Below, piece by piece: positions 1 through 5,501 of a DNA stretch of 5,661 nucleotides (positions are counted from its first letter, which is position 1; every line of letters starts with the position of its first letter). Where the stretch lies: contig JAGQTR010000439.1 in NCBI GenBank assembly GCA_020438915.1, positions 1 through 5,661 on the forward strand. Reading direction: 5' to 3'. Made by a program: the position numbers and the translations under genes. The notes beneath the pieces were generated by a model. The model did not search any database and was not told where the DNA came from. It saw nothing but the letters and a program-made list of their open reading frames with translations. This stretch comes from Mycobacterium sp. Its GTDB lineage: Bacteria; Actinomycetota; Actinomycetes; Mycobacteriales; Mycobacteriaceae.

Positions 1-61
1 GGAACAGCAGCACCATCACCATGGCGCGCAGGGGCAATCCCGAGGATTCTCGCTGGTTCAT
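1..61 (-). CDS. VirR-like LytR_C-domain membrane protein, N-terminal 20 codons only
   Basis: An ATG read on the minus strand at 61-59 opens a frame that stays open to the window edge. It encodes 20 residues, MNQRESSGLPLRAMVMVLLF, a short polar leader followed by the start of a hydrophobic stretch, as expected for a single-pass membrane protein with an N-in anchor. The SSGLPLRAMVMVLLF pattern and the position 41 bases after the DUF3263 gene fit Rv0431 of M. tuberculosis. That protein was first called a tuberculin-related peptide and is now called VirR, linked to vesicle release and envelope integrity, with a LytR_C domain outside the membrane. Only the leader is visible here, so the domain assignment rests on gene order and this short match. 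There is no strong Shine-Dalgarno sequence, and co-transcription with the DUF3263 gene is likely. Confidence 0.6.
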   Translation of the reverse strand, partial: MNQRESSGLPLRAMVMVLLF

Positions 62-102
62 TGGCGCCTACTGTATCGACATGCCGGGTTGGTCCGGAAA
101 CC

Positions 103-411
103 TCAGGTGACGTCGAAACCGAGCCGGCGGGCAGCGCGAGCTTTCTGTCGGCTCGCCCGAAGCCGCCGCAGCCGTTTGACCAGCATCGGGTCCGCTGCCA
201 GCGACTCGGGACGGTCGACGAGCGCGTTGAGTACCTGGTAGTAACGGGTCGCCGACATCGAGAACAGTTCCTTGATCGCGTCCTCTTTGGATCCCGCGTA
301 TTTCCACCACTGTCGCTCGAAAGCCAGAATGTCATGTTCGCGACGGGTCAGGCCGTCGGCGAGGGTGGTGTCGTCCCCGCTGGGCTGAGTCCGCGCGATG
401 GCGCCGTCCAT
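103..411 (-). CDS. DUF3263 family protein (Rv0430-like), possible DNA-binding protein
   Basis: This is a 102-residue protein of unknown function, recognised as the actinobacterial DUF3263 family. After a polar N-terminus (1-20) comes the family core LTRREHDILAFERQWWKYAG (21-40). Residues 42-66 (KEDAIKELFSMSATRYYQVLNALVD) look like a helix-turn-helix, and residues 79-97 form a very basic Arg/Lys-rich tail. A nucleic-acid-binding role is my inference from this layout, not an established fact. I chose the ATG at 411 because AGGAAG lies four bases upstream of it and because 102 residues is the length I recall for Rv0430. The frame extends 22 codons upstream to an ATG at 477 that has no ribosome site. 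The gene diverges from def and leads into the VirR-like gene. Confidence 0.85.
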   Translation of the reverse strand: MDGAIARTQPSGDDTTLADGLTRREHDILAFERQWWKYAGSKEDAIKELFSMSATRYYQVLNALVDRPESLAADPMLVKRLRRLRASRQKARAARRLGFDVT

Positions 412-415
412 ATCG

Positions 416-421
416 CTTCCT
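416..421 (-). promoter_or_regulatory. Ribosome binding site of the DUF3263 gene
   Basis: Read on the minus strand, AGGAAG precedes the ATG at 411 by four bases. It decides between this start and the in-frame ATG at 477, which has no purine-rich site before it. Confidence 0.6.
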
Positions 422-535
422 GGACCCTTCCGAAACTCGAAAATGACATCGCTGTGGTTCGGCGAGTATTCAATCATGGCTGGGTCGGCCTAAGCGTCAC
501 CAACCGCCGCGAGTCGGCTGACCAAGCTAGCCACC

Positions 536-541
536 TAAGCT
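536..541 (+). promoter_or_regulatory. Probable -10 hexamer of def, leaderless start
   Basis: TAAGCT fits the mycobacterial TANNNT -10 pattern and ends seven bases before the def ATG at 549, so transcription would begin at or next to the start codon. The bases between are pyrimidine-rich (CTCCTGC) and offer no Shine-Dalgarno sequence, which favours a leaderless mRNA, common in mycobacteria. No well-spaced -35 is visible; CTGACC at 518-523 is only 12 bases away. This is an inference from spacing. Confidence 0.5.
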
Positions 542-548
542 CTCCTGC

Positions 549-1142
549 ATGGCCGTAGTACCCATCCGGATCGTAGGAGATCCCGTCCTGCATACCGCAA
601 CCGAACCGGTGCCGGTCGGTGAGGACGGCTCGCTGCCCGCTGACCTGACTGATCTGATCGCCAACCTCTACGACACCATGGACGCCGCCAACGGCGTCGG
701 GCTGGCAGCCAACCAGATCGGGATCGCCCGCCGGGTCTTCGTCTACGACTGCGCCGACGTGCGCGGCAACACGACCCGTCGCCGCGGTGTTGTCGTCAAC
801 CCGGTGCTGGAGACCTCGGAGGTTCCCGAGACGATGCCCGATCCCGAAGATGACGACGAAGGCTGCCTCTCGGTGCCCGGGGAGTCGTTCCCGACGGGTC
901 GGGCGGCGTGGGCGCGGGTGACGGGCCTGGACGCCGACGGTTCCCCGATCACGCTGGAAGGGACCGATCTCTTTGCGCGGATGCTGCAGCACGAGACCGG
1001 GCATCTCGACGGCTTTCTCTATCTCGACCGGCTGGTCGGGCGCAATGCCCGCAGCGCCAAGCGCGCGGTCAAGGCACAGGGCTGGGGTGTACCCGGCTTG
1101 TCGTGGATGCCCGGCGAGGATCCCGATCCGTTCGGCCACTGA
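549..1142 (+). CDS. def: Peptide deformylase
   Basis: This enzyme removes the N-formyl group from the initiator methionine of new proteins in the cytoplasm, usually using an iron or zinc ion. All three family motifs are present: GVGLAANQ at residues 49-56, EGCLS at 104-108, and the metal site HETGH at 148-152. Metal ligands are therefore C106, H148 and H152, with E149 as the catalytic acid/base. The length of 197 residues equals what I recall for the M. tuberculosis enzyme. As in that protein, a C-terminal tail (about 165-197, GWGVPGLSWMPGEDPDPFGH) extends beyond the core. The start is the ATG at 549, where a -10 hexamer ends seven bases upstream and no ribosome site is seen. The gene is first in a plus-strand operon; the next gene begins after three bases. 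Confidence 0.97.
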   Translation: MAVVPIRIVGDPVLHTATEPVPVGEDGSLPADLTDLIANLYDTMDAANGVGLAANQIGIARRVFVYDCADVRGNTTRRRGVVVNPVLETSEVPETMPDPEDDDEGCLSVPGESFPTGRAAWARVTGLDADGSPITLEGTDLFARMLQHETGHLDGFLYLDRLVGRNARSAKRAVKAQGWGVPGLSWMPGEDPDPFGH

Positions 1143-1145
1143 CCG

Positions 1146-2057
1146 ATGACGGATCTGCCGACGCTCGGTACCCGCGTCAGCCTGCGGTACCGACTACCGG
1201 ATGGATCGACCCCGCCGCACACCGACGTGGTCGGACACGTGGTGGAGATCGGCCCGACCGTGCGCGTGCGGACCAAGCGCGGGGACGTCGTCGACATCGC
1301 GGCGAGTGACGTGGTGGCGGTCCGGGTGGTGCCTGAGATTCCGGTGCGCACCGGCGAGATCCGCAACCTCGAACACGCCGCCGCCCTGGCCTGGCCCGGT
1401 ATCGAACACATATGGCAGGACGGCTGGCTGTTGCGGTACGGCCGGGGATGCACTCGTCGCGCCAATTCCGCAGTGCCGCTGCGCTATACCTCGCACACCG
1501 AACTGGTCGCGGCGGCGCAATGGTATGCGGCCAGGCGGATACCCGTACTGATCTATGCGCCGGACCGGCTGTTCAGGGTGCCGGCCGGAGTGCCCGTGGA
1601 TACCGAAACCCTGGTCATGGCAGGTGATCTCAGCGAGGGTACGGCAGCATCGGGGGTGACGCTGACTGACCGGCCCGGCCAAAATTGGCGGGCGATCAAT
1701 CCCCGCGATATACCCGAGGACCTCCTCACCGCCGTCGTCGACGGAGCGGTGGCCTTCGGTGAACTCGCCGGGGTGGCGGTGGGGCGGGTGGCGATCACGG
1801 ATGCGCCCGACGGCACCCGATGGGCCGGGCTGTCGGCGGTGCACGTCCGCGAGGGCGCCCGGCGCCAGGGCTCGGGGCGCACCCTCTGCGCGGGGCTGTT
1901 GAACTGGGCCCGCGAACAGGGTGCGACACGCGCCTACGTACAGGTGCTCGCCGAGAACTCCGGAGCCCGAGCGCTCTACGAGTCGATCGGCTTCGCGGTG
2001 CATCACCACTCTCGCTATGTAAGAGCACAGGATCTACTGGAGAAACCACCCTCGTAG
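1146..2057 (+). CDS. Two-domain GNAT acetyltransferase (Rv0428c / Cg3035 type, possible N-acetylglutamate synthase)
   Basis: This is a 303-residue protein. Residues 1-65 form a small beta-rich, probably SH3-like module (LGTRVSLRYRLPDG, then alternating strands such as TVRVRTKRGDVVDI). Residues 68-290 form the acetyltransferase part. The family-typical segment W84-PGIEH-W90-QDGWLLRYGRGCTRRANS spans about 84-108. The acetyl-CoA-binding motif A is RQGSGR at 240-245, and the ALYESIGF signature is at 276-283. The family was annotated broadly as GNAT. I recall that the Corynebacterium glutamicum homologue Cg3035 was reported as a distinct N-acetylglutamate synthase, the first step of arginine synthesis; carrying that role over to this protein is inference. 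The start lies three bases after the def stop with no clear ribosome site, so translational coupling is likely. The xthA ribosome site overlaps this gene's stop codon. Confidence 0.88.
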   Translation: MTDLPTLGTRVSLRYRLPDGSTPPHTDVVGHVVEIGPTVRVRTKRGDVVDIAASDVVAVRVVPEIPVRTGEIRNLEHAAALAWPGIEHIWQDGWLLRYGRGCTRRANSAVPLRYTSHTELVAAAQWYAARRIPVLIYAPDRLFRVPAGVPVDTETLVMAGDLSEGTAASGVTLTDRPGQNWRAINPRDIPEDLLTAVVDGAVAFGELAGVAVGRVAITDAPDGTRWAGLSAVHVREGARRQGSGRTLCAGLLNWAREQGATRAYVQVLAENSGARALYESIGFAVHHHSRYVRAQDLLEKPPS

Positions 2058-2059
2058 GG
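2056..2059 (+). promoter_or_regulatory. Ribosome binding site of xthA, overlapping the GNAT stop codon
   Basis: AGGG begins inside the TAG stop of the preceding gene (2055-2057) and lies seven bases before the ATG at 2067. The in-frame GTG at 2061 would leave only one base of spacing, so the ATG is the better start. The overlap indicates coupled translation. Confidence 0.6.
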
Positions 2060-2066
2060 TGTGGCC

Positions 2067-2879
2067 ATGCGGCTGGCTACCTGGAACGTCAACTCCATCC
2101 GCGCCAGGGTTGACCGCGTCACCGACTGGCTGCAGCGCGCCGAGGTCGACGTGCTGGCGATGCAGGAGACCAAGTGCTCCGACGACCAGTTCCCCACCAT
2201 GCCGTTCGCAGCCCTGGGCTACGACGTCGTGCATTGCGGCGTCAACCAGTGGAACGGCGTGGCCATTGCATCGCGCGTCGGTATCGACGAGGTCCAGGTG
2301 GGTTTCGAGGGCCAGCCGACTTGGAGCGCCAGGACCGGCGTGCCGGCAGCCACCGAGGCGCGGGCGCTTGGCGCGACGTGCGGCGGGGTACGAGTGTGGA
2401 GTCTCTACGTTCCCAACGGGCGCACTGTCGGCTCGCCACACTACGAGTACAAACTGCAATGGCTTGCCGCACTTCGGGACACGGCGGCGTCGTGGCTGAC
2501 CGACGCCCCTACGGTACCGCTCGCGCTGGTAGGCGACTGGAACATCGCGCCGACCGACGACGACGTCTGGGACGTGGAGTTCTATCGGGACAGCACCCAT
2601 GTCACCGAAGCCGAGCGAGCGGCTTTCGCCTCCATCGTCGAGGCCGGGTTCATCGATGTGGTGCGACCGTTCACGCCTGGGCCGGCCGTGTTCACCTACT
2701 GGGACTACACCCAGTTGCGATTCCCGAAGAACCGCGGCATGCGCATCGACTTCATCCTGGGCTCGCCCGCACTGGCCGCGCGGGTGAGCCACGCCGAGAT
2801 CGTGCGCGACGAACGCAAGGGCAAGCAGCCCAGCGATCACGCTCCGGTGCTGGTCGACCTGGGCGATCCCGCCCCCTAG
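2067..2879 (+). CDS. xthA: Exodeoxyribonuclease III (AP endonuclease)
   Basis: This is a magnesium-dependent enzyme of the exonuclease III / EEP superfamily. It cuts DNA at abasic sites and trims blocked 3' ends during base excision repair. The full motif set is visible in the 270-residue protein: WNVNSIRAR (6-14), QETK with metal-binding E34, YVPNGR with Y114, GDWNIAP with D157 and N159, the DNA-contact block YTQLRFPKNRGMRIDFIL with D228, and SDHAP with D257 and catalytic H258. These positions track the E. coli residues E34, Y109, D151, N153, D229 and H259 closely. I chose the ATG at 2067 on ribosome-site spacing; a GTG start at 2061 would add only Met-Ala. It is the third gene of the def operon. 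No terminator hairpin is visible in the 77 bases after its stop. Confidence 0.95.
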   Translation: MRLATWNVNSIRARVDRVTDWLQRAEVDVLAMQETKCSDDQFPTMPFAALGYDVVHCGVNQWNGVAIASRVGIDEVQVGFEGQPTWSARTGVPAATEARALGATCGGVRVWSLYVPNGRTVGSPHYEYKLQWLAALRDTAASWLTDAPTVPLALVGDWNIAPTDDDVWDVEFYRDSTHVTEAERAAFASIVEAGFIDVVRPFTPGPAVFTYWDYTQLRFPKNRGMRIDFILGSPALAARVSHAEIVRDERKGKQPSDHAPVLVDLGDPAP

Positions 2880-2943
2880 CGAGGCCTGGATCCCACGGTC
2901 ACGTTGGTCGTCGCCAGCGATGAGAATTGTCCCCGAACCCCAC

Positions 2944-2949
2944 TATACT
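2944..2949 (+). promoter_or_regulatory. -10 hexamer of the DUF222/HNH gene
   Basis: TATACT is one base from the TATAAT consensus and ends seven bases before the ATG at 2957. This places the transcription start at or beside the start codon (leaderless mRNA). No ribosome site lies between. No convincing -35 is present at 16-18 bases. Confidence 0.7.
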
Positions 2950-2964
2950 CGAATACATGTTCGA
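2949..2964. promoter_or_regulatory. LexA SOS box over the start of the DUF222/HNH gene
   Basis: The sequence TCGAAT-ACAT-GTTCGA matches the established mycobacterial/Gram-positive-type SOS consensus TCGAAC(N4)GTTCGA at 11 of 12 defined positions; the single change is the sixth base, T for C. It touches the last base of the -10 hexamer and contains the ATG at 2957, so bound LexA would block both promoter and start. Members of the 13E12 (DUF222/HNH) family in M. tuberculosis are known to include DNA-damage-induced, LexA-controlled genes, which supports the call. Binding itself is inferred. Confidence 0.75.
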
Positions 2965-4507
2965 ACGATGGTCTGACGGAGAGTTGCTGGCGGCTGTCGG
3001 TGATGCGCATCGTCAGGAGTCGGTGCAGATGGCGCGCAAGCTGGGCGCGGTGGCGCAGTTGCTGGGCCGGCGGATCGAGGAGGCGTTGCAGGTTGATGCT
3101 GATGCCGCGTCGATGATTGCCGGGTTTGCGCGCACGACGGCAGAGGTGTCGGCGGCGATGAACATGTCGACCGCGCGGGCGCGGCATCTGGTCGCCCAGG
3201 CTGAAACACTGGATTGTCGGTTGCCCGCGGTGGGTGCGCTTCTGGCCGCTGGGCGGGTGGATTGGCACACCGTGGAGATCATCATCGCCCGCACCGGGCT
3301 GGTTGCTGATGACAAGTGCGCTGTGCTGGATGCGGTGTTGGCCGAGCAGATCTCACAGTGGCAGTGCTGGTCACGCGAGCGGGTTATCAACGCTGTTGAT
3401 GCCAAGGTCAACACGATCGATGCCGGGGCCGCCAAGCAGCGTCGGGTGGTGGCCTTCGACGAGCGCGGTGTTCAGGTCAGCGGCGGACCCGACGGGATGG
3501 CGCGGGTGCGCGCCAGCCTGTCTGCGACTGCGGGGGCCGCTTTCGACCGACGGCTGAGTGACCTCGCCAAGCAGGTGTGCAAGGACGATCCACGCACCCT
3601 CAAGCAGCGTCGCGCCGATGCGGTGACGGCCCTGGTCGAGGGCACCGCCCTGGGGTGTCGCTGCCACAACCCGCAGTGTCCGCGCCGCGGTGAGAAACCG
3701 GCATCGGCAAAGACGGTGCTCAATGTGTTCGCCACCGCGGCCACGGTTACCGGGGAGAGTGAGCAGCCGGGATATCTTGCCGGTTTCGGGGTCATCGACG
3801 CGCAGATGGTGCGGGAGCTGGCCCGCGATGCCACCCGCCGTATTCTGGATCAGCCCGAACTGGGTGACGGCCAAGCGCTGCGCTACCGGCCCTCAGCAGC
3901 ATTGGACCGCTGGATCCGGTGTCGGGACTTAACCTGTCGTTTCCCCGGGTGTACGGTGCCCGCGCAGCGCTGCGATGTCGACCACACCGAGCCGTTCAAC
4001 CACGCCGATCCGGCCGCGGGCGGCCTGACCGTGCCGTGGAATCTGGCCTGCTACTGCCGCGAACACCACCGACGTAAAACCTTCGACGGATGGAAGGATC
4101 GACAGCTGCCCGACGGGACAATCGTGTGGACCTCGCCGAGCGGCCAGACCTACCGCACCACTCCCGGCAGCGCCGAGGTGTTTCCCCAACTGCGCCAACG
4201 ACGGCCGCGCTCTGAACGCGATCGTCAGCGGATCGCCGCGGCGCGCGCCCGGCTGGCCCAGCAGCGCCCGCTCAACGATTACCACCGCCACCGCAACCGC
4301 GAAGCCGTCAGCGAGATCGACGCTCGCCGCTTCCGGAACCGCTTCCGCCGAACCCGGGTTCTGTTCCACGGCGACATCAACGCCAATCCCAGCACCAGCC
4401 CGTTCTGCCGATGGGTCAACGACCCCCTCGAACCAGAAGAACTCCCACCCGACTGGGAACCACCTCCGCGCACGCCATCCGACCCCGACGAACCTCCACC
4501 CTTCTAG
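2957..4507 (+). CDS. DUF222/HNH endonuclease, 13E12-repeat family
   Basis: This 516-residue protein belongs to the mycobacterial 13E12 family: an N-terminal DUF222 region and a C-terminal HNH nuclease. It opens with MFERWSDGELLAAV, typical of the family, and DUF222 covers roughly residues 10-290. A Cys cluster C234-x-C236-x4-C241 lies inside it. The HNH module spans about 318-380: C322, C327, C332 and C339 are probable zinc ligands, then D342-H343, H349, N362, C365, C367 and H370-H371 (core DHTEPFNH and NLACYCREHHRRKT). All expected catalytic positions are intact. An Arg-rich linker (about 413-470) leads to an acidic, proline-rich tail (488-516). The ATG at 2957 is preferred over an in-frame TTG at 2927 because the -10 hexamer lies between them. 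Codon third positions in the first third carry more T than in the neighbouring genes. The biological role and DNA target are unknown; these genes are multicopy and often regarded as mobile or recombination-prone. Confidence 0.92.
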   Translation: MFERWSDGELLAAVGDAHRQESVQMARKLGAVAQLLGRRIEEALQVDADAASMIAGFARTTAEVSAAMNMSTARARHLVAQAETLDCRLPAVGALLAAGRVDWHTVEIIIARTGLVADDKCAVLDAVLAEQISQWQCWSRERVINAVDAKVNTIDAGAAKQRRVVAFDERGVQVSGGPDGMARVRASLSATAGAAFDRRLSDLAKQVCKDDPRTLKQRRADAVTALVEGTALGCRCHNPQCPRRGEKPASAKTVLNVFATAATVTGESEQPGYLAGFGVIDAQMVRELARDATRRILDQPELGDGQALRYRPSAALDRWIRCRDLTCRFPGCTVPAQRCDVDHTEPFNHADPAAGGLTVPWNLACYCREHHRRKTFDGWKDRQLPDGTIVWTSPSGQTYRTTPGSAEVFPQLRQRRPRSERDRQRIAAARARLAQQRPLNDYHRHRNREAVSEIDARRFRNRFRRTRVLFHGDINANPSTSPFCRWVNDPLEPEELPPDWEPPPRTPSDPDEPPPF

Positions 4508-4518
4508 ACGCCGTGCGC

Positions 4519-4524
4519 TAGCGT
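4519..4524 (+). promoter_or_regulatory. Possible -10 hexamer for the TPP riboswitch-thiD transcript
   Basis: TAGCGT fits TANNNT and would start transcription near 4531, just before the riboswitch. It is the only such hexamer between the HNH stop (4507) and the aptamer. It overlaps the palindrome CGCTAGCG (4516-4523). No -35 is evident, so the call is modest. Confidence 0.4.
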
Positions 4525-4535
4525 GGCAACGTCAA

Positions 4536-4625
4536 CAACACGGGAGCGCGTACCAACGCGCTGAGAGGACGGGTAGGCCCGTCGACCGTAAGAACCTGAC
4601 CGGGTAATGCCGGCGTAGGGAGAAT
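4536..4625 (+). promoter_or_regulatory. TPP riboswitch (THI element) controlling thiD
   Basis: This leader binds thiamine pyrophosphate and normally lowers expression of thiamine genes. The conserved blocks are present: ACACGGGAGC (4538-4547), the pyrimidine-sensing CTGAGAGG (4561-4568), GAACCTGA (4592-4599), and GGGTAATGCC followed by GGCGTAGGGA (4602-4621). Helices can be drawn: P2 ACGG (4540-4543) with CCGT (4586-4589); P3 GCGCGT (4546-4551) with ACGCGC (4556-4561) closing an ACCA loop; an optional P3a ACGGG (4569-4573) with CCCGT (4578-4582); P4 CCT (4595-4597) with AGG (4617-4619); and P5 CCGG (4600-4603) with CCGG (4610-4613). I see no strong P1 helix and no intrinsic terminator. Because the probable ribosome site lies in the P4 3' strand, control is likely at translation initiation (inference). 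Confidence 0.95.
4617..4622 (+). promoter_or_regulatory. thiD ribosome binding site inside the riboswitch
   Basis: AGGGAG lies nine bases before the thiD ATG. Its first bases are the conserved 3' strand of aptamer helix P4, so ligand binding would hide it from the ribosome. There is no other purine-rich site closer to the ATG. Confidence 0.6.
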
Positions 4626-4631
4626 GCAACG

Positions 4632-5486
4632 ATGACTCAGATCCCGACCGCGGCGACGTTTCTGCCTCTCGCGCCGCGGGGTCAGACGCCGCTACGCGTA
4701 ATGACCATCGCGGGCTCGGACTCCGGCGGTGGCGCGGGAATCCAGGCCGACATGCGCACCTTCGCCATGCTCGGTATTCACGGCCTGGTTGCCGTCACCG
4801 CGGTTACCGTGCAGAACTCGCTGGGTGTCAAGGGCTTTCACGAGATCCCGCTTGACGTGATCGTCGGCCAGATCGAGTCAGTCGCCTCCGACATCGGCCT
4901 GCAGGCCGCCAAGACGGGCATGCTGGCGTCGTCGGACATCATCGACACCGTGGCCGAGGCGTGGGTCGGACAAGACCTGTCGGGCAGCGCGCCGCTCGTC
5001 GTTGATCCCGTGTGCGCGTCGATGCACGGTGACCCGCTGTTGCATCCGAGTGCGTTGAACTCGCTGCGGGACAAGCTTTTCCCGCTGGCTACACTGGTGA
5101 CGCCCAACCTCGACGAAGTCCGCCTGCTCACCGGGATCGAGGTCCTCGACACGGCAACTCAGCGCGACGCGGCGCGGGCGCTGCACGCGTTGGGTCCGCG
5201 GTGGGCGCTGGTCAAGGGCGGCCACCTACGATCGTCGGCGCACAGTCCAGACCTGTTGTTCGACGGTAGCGAGTTTCACGAATTCGACTCCACCCGCATC
5301 GACACCACGCACGATCACGGCGCCGGTGACACCTTGGCCGCCGCCGTGGCCAGCGCCCTGGCGCACGGATACCCGGTTCCCGAGGCCGTCGCATTCGGAA
5401 AACGCTGGGTGACTGAATGCCTGCGCTGGGCATACCCACTGGGCCACGGCCACGGCCCGGTATCGGCACTGTTTCGGCTCGGCTGA
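4632..5486 (+). CDS. thiD: Hydroxymethylpyrimidine / phosphomethylpyrimidine kinase
   Basis: This cytoplasmic ATP-dependent kinase of the ribokinase fold phosphorylates HMP and then HMP-phosphate to give HMP-PP, the pyrimidine half of thiamine. In the 284-residue protein the substrate-binding N-terminal motif TIAGSDSGGGAGIQAD is at 25-40, VTAVTVQNS at 55-63, AKTGML at 93-98, DPVCASMHGDPLL at 125-137, TPNLDEVRLLTG at 157-168, LVKGGH at 193-198 and the phosphate-binding/catalytic HGAGDTLAAA at 229-238. The putative catalytic base is D233; in the Salmonella enzyme the equivalent position is a cysteine (GTGC). An N-terminal stretch of about 20 residues precedes the core, and ATG 4632 fits the riboswitch ribosome site. 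An internal Met24 start is possible but lacks its own site. No thiC lies upstream. Confidence 0.96.
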   Translation: MTQIPTAATFLPLAPRGQTPLRVMTIAGSDSGGGAGIQADMRTFAMLGIHGLVAVTAVTVQNSLGVKGFHEIPLDVIVGQIESVASDIGLQAAKTGMLASSDIIDTVAEAWVGQDLSGSAPLVVDPVCASMHGDPLLHPSALNSLRDKLFPLATLVTPNLDEVRLLTGIEVLDTATQRDAARALHALGPRWALVKGGHLRSSAHSPDLLFDGSEFHEFDSTRIDTTHDHGAGDTLAAAVASALAHGYPVPEAVAFGKRWVTECLRWAYPLGHGHGPVSALFRLG

Positions 5487-5501
5487 TCGACCCCGGCTGT
5501 G

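Noticed and set aside
412..477. 22-codon N-terminal extension of the DUF3263 protein from the ATG at 477
   Set aside because: There is no ribosome site before 477, while AGGAAG sits properly before 411 and gives the expected 102-residue length.
474..1139. 221-codon open frame on the minus strand opposite def
   Set aside because: It is antisense to an unambiguous peptide deformylase, and its composition (Arg, Gly, Ala, Val) and lack of motifs mark it as a shadow.
908..1309. 133-codon plus-strand frame bridging def and the GNAT gene
   Set aside because: It is an Arg-rich out-of-frame reading of two confirmed genes with no independent start signal.
1194..2009. 271-codon open frame on the minus strand opposite the GNAT gene
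   Set aside because: It has no family motifs, is His/Arg/Pro-rich as expected of an antisense frame, and the sense frame carries clear acetyltransferase motifs.
2034..2840. 268-codon open frame on the minus strand opposite xthA
   Set aside because: It lies fully antisense to a gene with all exonuclease III motifs, shows no recognisable domain, and is the kind of long shadow frame common in high-GC DNA.
2927..2956. TTG start extending the DUF222/HNH protein by ten residues
   Set aside because: The -10 hexamer at 2944-2949 lies downstream of it, there is no ribosome site, and the family normally begins close to MFE.
4516..4523. Palindrome CGCTAGCG as an operator
   Set aside because: It is only eight bases long, has no second copy in the spacer and matches no regulator site I know; it merely overlaps the possible -10.
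4546..4582. Two GC-rich hairpins that could be read as an intrinsic terminator after the HNH gene
   Set aside because: They are the P3 and P3a stems of the TPP riboswitch and are not followed by a U-run.
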